The position numbers and the translations under genes are program-made. The notes under the pieces are model-generated. The model searched no databases. It saw nothing but the letters and a program-made list of their open reading frames with translations, and had not been told where the DNA came from. Below, piece after piece: positions 58,769 to 64,000 of a stretch of 64,000 bases of DNA (positions within the stretch are counted from its first letter, which is position 1; the number at the start of each line of letters is the position of its first letter). The DNA comes from Gallionellales bacterium GWA2_60_18 (GTDB lineage Bacteria; Pseudomonadota; Gammaproteobacteria; Burkholderiales; Gallionellaceae), in contig MGWS01000026.1 of assembly GCA_001801105.1 (NCBI GenBank), forward strand, positions 1 through 64,000, given 5' to 3'.

Positions 58769-59716
58769 ATGAATGGTTTAAGCAAAGAATCCGTCACTTT
58801 TCTGGAAATAGATGAAAACGGCGAGTCGCAGCGCATCGACAATTTCCTGTTCAAACACCTGAAAGGCGTGCCCAAGAGCCACATTTACCGCATTTTGCGC
58901 GGCGAAGTGCGGGTGAACAAGAAGCGCGTGGACCAGACCTACCGCCTGCAACTGGGCGACCTGCTGCGCATCCCGCCGATCCGCGTGGCGGAAAGGCCCG
59001 AGGTTGAATACATCCCGGCGCTGGAATTCCCCATCCTGTACGAGGACGACGCGCTGCTGGCGGTCAACAAGCCGGCCGGGACGGCGGTGCACGGCGGCAG
59101 CGGGGTGAGCTTCGGGGTGATCGAACAGATGCGCCGCGCGCGTCCGCAGGCGAAGTTCCTCGAACTGGTGCACCGGCTTGACCGCGAGACCTCCGGGGTG
59201 CTGCTGCTGGCCAAGAAGCGTTCGGCGCTGACCGGGTTGCACGAGATCATGCGCGAGGGCAACAGCGACAAGCGCTATTTCACGCTGGTGCTGGGGCAAT
59301 GGCACAACGCGCGCCAGCACGTCAAGCTGCCGCTGCACAAGTTCGACACGCCGCAGGGCGAAAAGCGCGTGATGGTGCGCGAGGACGGGCAGGCGGCGCA
59401 TACCGTCTTCACCCTGCAAAAGAACTGGCCGGGGTTCAGCCTGCTCGAAGCCGAACTCAAGACCGGGCGCACCCACCAGATACGCGTCCACCTTGCCCAC
59501 CTCGGCTTCCCCATCGCGGGCGACGACAAATACGGCGACTTCGCGCGCAACAAGGAACTGGCGAAACAGGGGCTGAAACGCATGTTCCTGCACGCGCATT
59601 CCATCGCGTTCAACCACCCGCTGAGCGGCGAAGCGCTGATCATCACCGCGCCGCTGGCGCCGGAACTGGAGTCTTTTGTTGCGCGGCTGGATGCCGCAGC
59701 CGCAACAAGCCGATGA
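58769..59716 (+). CDS. rluC: 23S rRNA pseudouridine synthase RluC
   Basis: A 315-aa RluA-family pseudouridine synthase; RluC modifies 23S rRNA U955, U2504 and U2580 in E. coli. An S4 domain lies at residues 20-70 (RIDNFLFKHLKGVPKSHIYRILR). The catalytic Asp138 is in HRLDRETSG, and RTHQIRVHLAHLGFPIAGDDKYG is the downstream conserved block. ATG 58769 is chosen because the family starts there; the frame is open further upstream without motif support. Proximity of rluC to rne is common in proteobacteria. Confidence 0.93.
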   Translation: MNGLSKESVTFLEIDENGESQRIDNFLFKHLKGVPKSHIYRILRGEVRVNKKRVDQTYRLQLGDLLRIPPIRVAERPEVEYIPALEFPILYEDDALLAVNKPAGTAVHGGSGVSFGVIEQMRRARPQAKFLELVHRLDRETSGVLLLAKKRSALTGLHEIMREGNSDKRYFTLVLGQWHNARQHVKLPLHKFDTPQGEKRVMVREDGQAAHTVFTLQKNWPGFSLLEAELKTGRTHQIRVHLAHLGFPIAGDDKYGDFARNKELAKQGLKRMFLHAHSIAFNHPLSGEALIITAPLAPELESFVARLDAAAATSR

Positions 59717-59786
59717 TTGCGCTAAACCTTTCCCTTGTATCTGCCGATAACACAAACAAGACGCCGGCAGAGCCAAGGAGGTCATC

Positions 59787-60107
59787 ATGCGCTACGTTTC
59801 CAGCATCCAGCCCGCAGCGGGTTACATCGATCAACGCGGGGTAAAACGGCTAGACAGAACCCGTGCGGTTAGCCCGGTATCCGCAGGCGAGGGAGGGGTC
59901 GCGGTCAGCGTGCGGCAGCATCCGCATGAGCCGCGTGTTGCCGAACTTATCCGGCAGGTGCACCGTGAACTTATGGAGGAACGGCGCAAGGCCTGCCGCC
60001 GCGTCAGCCACCAGCCGGCACTGATCGACCTGCGCTCCGGCGCCGACCGCCGCCATCACAACCTGCGCGAGGGAGATGTCGTCGAGCATATCGACGAGGA
60101 AGCCTGA
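59787..60107 (+). CDS. Small hypothetical protein
   Basis: A 106-aa protein with an excellent SD (AAGGAGG at 59775-59781). It is basic in the middle (ELMEERRKACRRVSHQP) and resembles no family I know; DLRSGADRRHH in the C-terminal half recalls small betaproteobacterial proteins of unknown role. It lies alone between rluC and the Mla operon. Confidence 0.6.
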   Translation: MRYVSSIQPAAGYIDQRGVKRLDRTRAVSPVSAGEGGVAVSVRQHPHEPRVAELIRQVHRELMEERRKACRRVSHQPALIDLRSGADRRHHNLREGDVVEHIDEEA

Positions 60108-60234
60108 TCCCGCTCTTGTTCGCAGCAGGCCACGTCCTCACGCGCTGTGCAGCGCACCCCATTTGACAGCGGATAGCGTGCGACATAGCATGGTGTAGCG
60201 CCATACCGTATCCCAATCCGCTATCGCCATCAGG

Positions 60235-61395
60235 ATGTTTAACGCACCGATCACGCCCCTTTCCACTGCATCGCTGCCGGCTGCGGATATTTCTCCCGGC
60301 GCGACCACGCGCGAACTGCGTTGCAGCGGCGAGTGGCTGTTGCCTTCGGCGGCGCAGATTGAAGCCCGCATCGACGCGACCCTGAAGGCGATGCCGCCGG
60401 ACGGGGACGAGTTGCTGATCGATGCGCAAGCCATCACCGCGCTGGATACCTCGGGAGCCTGGTTGCTGCACCGCACTCGGCACGAACTGGAGCTGGGCGG
60501 GCATGTCGTGCGCTTCACCGGTCTGCGCCCCGAATTCGAGGCGCTGCTGCGCCTGATCGCCACCCGCACGGCGTCCGCCGCCACTGCGCCGCCGCCCGTG
60601 TCCGGCTTCCTGCAACGCATCGGCGGCAATGCATGGGAGAGTCTGCGCGGCGCGCTCGGTCTGCTGTCCTTTCTGGGAGCCAGCGCGGCTGCGCTGCTGC
60701 GCGCGCTGGCGTATCCGCGGCGCATCCGCTGGAGATCCATCCTGTATAACCTGCAAACTACCGGCGTTGCGGCGCTGCCGATCACCGGCCTGCTCGCATT
60801 CCTGCTCGGCATCGTCATCGCCTATCAGGGGGCGGAGCAGTTGAGCCGCGTCGGCGCCAACATCTACATCGCCGACCTGGTCGGGTTGTCGATGGTGCGC
60901 GAGCTCTCGCCGCTGATCACCGCCATCATCATCGCCGGACGTTCAGGTTCGGCCTATGCGGCGCAGATCGGCACTATGAAGGTGACCGAAGAGGTCGACG
61001 CGCTGCGCACCATCGGCATCGGCCCGCTCGACCTGCTGGTGCTGCCCAAGGTGATCGCGCTGGTGATCGCGCTGCCGTTGCTGACCGTCTATACCGACAT
61101 CATGGGCGTGCTCGGCGGCATGGTGATGGCGCGCGCCCAACTCGACGTCGGCTACACCACCTTCATCGACCGTCTCGGCGATGCGGTCAGCCTGACCTCG
61201 TTCCTGATCGGCGTCGGCAAAGCGCCGGTGTTCGCGGTGATCATCGCGCTGGTGGGCTGCTATCAGGGCTTCCAGGTGAACGGCAGCGCCGAGAGCGTCG
61301 GGCAGCAGACCACCCGCAGCGTGGTGCAGTCCATCTTCCTGGTGATCCTGGTCGATGCGCTGTTCTCTATCGCGTTCAGTTGGCTGGATATATGA
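60235..61395 (+). CDS. mlaE: MlaE-like ABC permease with N-terminal STAS domain
   Basis: A 386-aa lipid-transport permease. Residues 25-105 form a STAS-like domain (ELLIDAQAITALDTSGAWLLHRTRHELELGG), which in E. coli is a separate protein (MlaB). The MlaE domain (150-386) carries GVAALPITGLLAFLLGIVIAYQGAEQL and VRELSPLITAIIIAGRSGSAYAAQIGTMKVTEEVDAL. Acts in the inner membrane to move phospholipid between membranes. The next gene overlaps its stop. Confidence 0.9.
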   Translation: MFNAPITPLSTASLPAADISPGATTRELRCSGEWLLPSAAQIEARIDATLKAMPPDGDELLIDAQAITALDTSGAWLLHRTRHELELGGHVVRFTGLRPEFEALLRLIATRTASAATAPPPVSGFLQRIGGNAWESLRGALGLLSFLGASAAALLRALAYPRRIRWRSILYNLQTTGVAALPITGLLAFLLGIVIAYQGAEQLSRVGANIYIADLVGLSMVRELSPLITAIIIAGRSGSAYAAQIGTMKVTEEVDALRTIGIGPLDLLVLPKVIALVIALPLLTVYTDIMGVLGGMVMARAQLDVGYTTFIDRLGDAVSLTSFLIGVGKAPVFAVIIALVGCYQGFQVNGSAESVGQQTTRSVVQSIFLVILVDALFSIAFSWLDI

Positions 61396-62168
61396 ATACC
61401 GCCGTCATCGAGATACGCGACCTGAACACAAGTTTCGGCGACGCGGTCGTGCACCGCGACGTGAGCCTGACGGTGCGGCGCGGCGAGATATTCGCGCTGG
61501 TCGGCGGCAGCGGCTGCGGCAAGTCGACCATGCTGCGCGAGATCATCATGCTGCAACCGCCTGTGTCTGGTTCGATCCGGGTGTTCGGCAGCGAGGTGAT
61601 CGGGCTGTCCGACGAACAGGCGCTGCCGTTCCGGCGCCGCTGGGGCGTGATGTTCGAGCGCGGCGCGCTGTTCAGTTCGCTCACCGTGACGGAGAACGTC
61701 GCCATGGTGATCCGCGAGCACACCGGCCTCGAAGCGGCGCTGGCCGGCGAGATCGCCGCCCTCAAGATCGCACTCGCCGGCCTGCCGCCCGATGCCGGGC
61801 AGAAATACCCGAGTGAACTCTCCGGCGGCATGCGCAAGCGCGCGGCGCTGGCGCGCGCGCTGGCGCTCGATCCGGAACTGCTGCTGCTGGACGAGCCGAC
61901 CGCCGGGCTCGACCCGTTGAGTGCCGCCGGCATCGACGAACTGGTGCGCCATCTGCGCGATGCGCTCGGCCTCACCATCATGATGGTCACGCACGATCTC
62001 GACCTGCTATGGCGCGTGGCGGATCGGGTTGCGGTGCTGGGAGAAGGGCGTATTCTGGGAGAAGGCACGATGCAGGAACTGGCGCGCTCGGATGATGCGC
62101 TGATACGCGAATATTTTCACGGCCCGCGCGGGCGGGGGGCATTGGAGCAGGCATGGAATCGAAAGTAA
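61392..62168 (+). CDS. mlaF: MlaF-like ABC ATPase
   Basis: A 258-aa ATPase driving the MlaE permease. Walker A GGSGCGKST at 38-46, a signature LSGGMRKR near 141, Walker B LLLLDEP and His switch VTHD. ATG 61392 overlaps the mlaE stop (ATGA); TTG 61380 is less likely. The 3' end overlaps mlaD by 16 bp. Confidence 0.92.
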   Translation: MNTAVIEIRDLNTSFGDAVVHRDVSLTVRRGEIFALVGGSGCGKSTMLREIIMLQPPVSGSIRVFGSEVIGLSDEQALPFRRRWGVMFERGALFSSLTVTENVAMVIREHTGLEAALAGEIAALKIALAGLPPDAGQKYPSELSGGMRKRAALARALALDPELLLLDEPTAGLDPLSAAGIDELVRHLRDALGLTIMMVTHDLDLLWRVADRVAVLGEGRILGEGTMQELARSDDALIREYFHGPRGRGALEQAWNRK

Positions 62169-62989
62169 ATCTCACAGTGGTCGGACTGTTCGTGCTGATA
62201 CTCGGCGCGCTGCTGATCGGCGGCGTGCTGTGGCTGTCCGGCGGCAAGAGCTACGGCAAGACCTACGACACCTATCTGGTCTACATGAGCGAATCGGTGT
62301 CCGGCCTGAGTCCGGATGCGCCGGTGCGCTATCGCGGCGTGCAGGTCGGCGGGGTGCGCGACATCTCGCTCGCGCCAGGCAACGTCGAACTGGTGCAACT
62401 GACGCTGGATATCGAACGCGGCACGCCGGTGAAGCAGGACACGGTGGCTGTGCTGCAAGTGCAGGGCTTGACCGGCATCGCCCATGTCGACCTCTCCGGC
62501 GGCAGCCGCGACTCGCCACCGCTCAAGGCCGGGTCGGATGCGGCGTATCCGGTGATCCGCACCGGGCCGTCGCTGATGCTGCGCCTGGATACCGCGGTCA
62601 CCGCGCTGCTCACCAACCTCAACCGCAGCAGCGAGAACATCAACGCCCTGCTGGATCAGGAGAACCGTGCCGCATTGCGCCGCACCCTGTTCAATCTGGA
62701 ACGGCTGTCCGGCGCGCTCGCGGGCGCCGAGTTGCCGCAACTGCTGCGCCGCCTCCAGCTCAGCGCCGATGCCTTCGACCGCATGGCGAACGAGACCGCG
62801 CGTGCCGGGACGAGTACTGCGGACACCGTCGCCAGCGTGCGCGCCGAGACCCTGCCGGAAGCGCGTCAGGCGATCGCCGAACTGCGCGAATTGACCGCCT
62901 CGTTGCGCCGTTTCAGCGAAGCGCTGGAGCGCAACCCCGGCATGCTGTTGCAAGGCAGGGAAAACGTGAAACGCGGGCCGGGCGAATGA
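62153..62989 (+). CDS. mlaD: MlaD-like MCE-domain protein
   Basis: A 278-aa periplasmic substrate-binding protein anchored by an N-terminal helix (residues 7-29). The MCE domain (about 38-117) reads YLVYMSESVSGLSPDAPVRYRGVQVGGV...VLQVQGLTGIAHVDLSGG. The C-terminal half is helical, longer than E. coli MlaD (183 aa), and probably forms a hexameric channel. Confidence 0.9.
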   Translation: MESKVNLTVVGLFVLILGALLIGGVLWLSGGKSYGKTYDTYLVYMSESVSGLSPDAPVRYRGVQVGGVRDISLAPGNVELVQLTLDIERGTPVKQDTVAVLQVQGLTGIAHVDLSGGSRDSPPLKAGSDAAYPVIRTGPSLMLRLDTAVTALLTNLNRSSENINALLDQENRAALRRTLFNLERLSGALAGAELPQLLRRLQLSADAFDRMANETARAGTSTADTVASVRAETLPEARQAIAELRELTASLRRFSEALERNPGMLLQGRENVKRGPGE

Positions 62990-63012
62990 CATTCGATAAC
63001 GGAAGCTATCCC

Positions 63013-63648
63013 ATGAGATATAACGACACGATATGGTATGCGCGGCTCACCGCGCTGATTCCCGCCGCAGCGCTCCTCGCGCTACTCGGCGGCTGTTCGG
63101 TATTGCCCGCGCCGCCCGCGCCGGACAATATTTACCTGCTGGAAGCCGGGATGGTGCCGGCCCATCCCGTCGCGGTGGCCAAGCACGATGTCGTGCTCAC
63201 GGTCAGCATGCCGCGCGCCCGCGCCGGTTTCGACACCACCCGGATGATCTGGGTGAGCCAGGCGCACGAACTCGATGCCTATGCGCGCAACCGCTGGGCG
63301 GACACGCCGGCGCGCATGCTGGCGCCGCTGATCGTTCAGACGCTGGAGCGCTCCGGCGCGTTCCAGGCGGTGGTGTCGTCCCCCTCCGGCGTAGCGGCCA
63401 GGTTGCGTCTGGATACCGAACTTATCCGCTTGCAGCAGGATTTCACCGTGAAGCCGAGCGAAGTGCGTTTCACGTTGGGCGCGCAACTGATCGACACCGC
63501 CACGCAGCGGGTGATCGCTACGGCGGAATTCGACGAGACTGAGAGATGCGAGAGCGAAGATGCCTATGGTGGCGTGCGTGCCGCCAATCGGGCGCTGGAG
63601 CGGCTGCTGGCCAGACTGGCGGAATTCTCCTCGGGGAAGGCGCGCTGA
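63013..63648 (+). CDS. ABC-type transport auxiliary lipoprotein
   Basis: A 211-aa lipoprotein (ABC_trans_aux family, as PqiC). The signal peptide ends in the lipobox LLGGC with Cys28. ATG 63013 has GGAAG 8 nt upstream; an ATG at 62986, overlapping the mlaD stop, would add 9 residues. The MlaC and MlaA genes of the E. coli pathway are not here. Typical family segments are NIYLLEAG, ARAGFDTTRMIWVSQAHELDAYARNRWADTPARML. Confidence 0.85.
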   Translation: MRYNDTIWYARLTALIPAAALLALLGGCSVLPAPPAPDNIYLLEAGMVPAHPVAVAKHDVVLTVSMPRARAGFDTTRMIWVSQAHELDAYARNRWADTPARMLAPLIVQTLERSGAFQAVVSSPSGVAARLRLDTELIRLQQDFTVKPSEVRFTLGAQLIDTATQRVIATAEFDETERCESEDAYGGVRAANRALERLLARLAEFSSGKAR

Positions 63649-63817
63649 TTATGGCGGCTCCCGATTGTTCTGCGAGGTATTCCCTTATGGTTTTATAATT
63701 GTGCCGGTAAAGACATTGATAAAGACGAGGCGTCTTGTTCGTTGGATTGCTGCACGGAATGGAACAAGGCGATACTGATACGATGACATCAAGACAGGGT
63801 GCAAAAGAGTAAATCCG

Positions 63818-64000
63818 ATGAATGAGGTAATGACAAAAAATGATTTAGCAGCCCATCCTGGTTTGACAGCCTCGAAGCGCGAGGGCGACTTTACCGGAAT
63901 CCTTCCGAGCCAGACGATTGAGAAGATGCTGGATAGTGGCGAGATCAAAACGATGCTGATGCCGCTTGATCATGACCAAGTCCAGCCCGCCAGCATAGAC
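63818..64000 (+). CDS. dcd: 2'-deoxycytidine 5'-triphosphate deaminase family protein, 3' end outside window
   Basis: The first 61 codons of a longer gene. GILPSQTIEKMLDSGEI followed by DQVQPASID is the N-terminal pattern of the long dCTP deaminase family of alpha- and betaproteobacteria, which makes dUTP for thymidylate synthesis. ATG 63818 fits; an upstream TATAAT at 63694-63699 could be its -10 box. Classification rests on the N-terminus only. Confidence 0.7.
   Translation, partial: MNEVMTKNDLAAHPGLTASKREGDFTGILPSQTIEKMLDSGEIKTMLMPLDHDQVQPASID

Overview
The window looks like a piece of a betaproteobacterial chromosome, probably order Nitrosomonadales and plausibly Gallionellaceae or Sideroxydans-like. 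That placement is inferred from gene content (ccm genes, a 397-aa class I aminotransferase, uvrB, RNase E, RluC, a STAS-fused MlaE) and the high-GC codon use of the housekeeping genes; no rRNA is present. Between the host segments sits one complete Mu-like prophage.

Left host segment (1-5207). A 5'-truncated membrane diguanylate cyclase has AGG/AGA- and ATA-rich codon use unlike the rest of the window. Next come a short truncated minus-strand gene start and the cytochrome c maturation genes ccmABCDE, which overlap or abut and end in a strong terminator; ccmFGH are not here. A small AT-rich exported protein of unknown function follows.

Prophage (5208-43897, 38,690 bp). Its ends can be read directly. 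Both start TGT, both carry ATTTGGTAC exactly 16 bases inside the terminus, and a 5-bp direct repeat (ccaaa) flanks the element, as expected for Mu-type replicative transposition. The order follows Mu: repressor (minus strand), operators and early promoter, Ner, MuA, MuB, small early genes, HNH endonuclease, a Gam candidate, a Dam methylase, HU, GemA and Mor. Then come a moron-like AT-rich gene, a structured leader and a Rha gene. Lysis genes follow (holin, transglycosylase, Rz with nested Rz1). The packaging and head genes are small and large terminase, portal, and gpF with a C-terminal PBECR2-like domain; then protease with nested scaffold, decoration protein and capsid. A contractile-tail module follows: sheath, tube, frameshifted chaperone pair, tape measure, gpN, gpP, gp45-gp48, fiber. 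The last gene is an N-terminally truncated second Dam. Host-type REP elements have landed in several prophage genes and extend or interrupt their reading frames.

Right host segment (43898-64000). It holds tRNA-Asn(GTT) on the minus strand with its own promoter and terminator, and two tandem AsmA-like proteins. The second of these is fused to a long charged coiled coil and a class III nucleotidyl cyclase domain that lacks the usual purine-selecting Lys; I regard this as the most unusual protein in the window. Then follow an aminotransferase, uvrB, rhlE, a low-molecular-weight phosphatase, an orphan gene, rne, rluC, a small unknown gene, a four-gene Mla/MCE lipid-transport operon (permease, ATPase, MCE protein, lipoprotein), and the 5' part of a dCTP deaminase family gene at the window edge.
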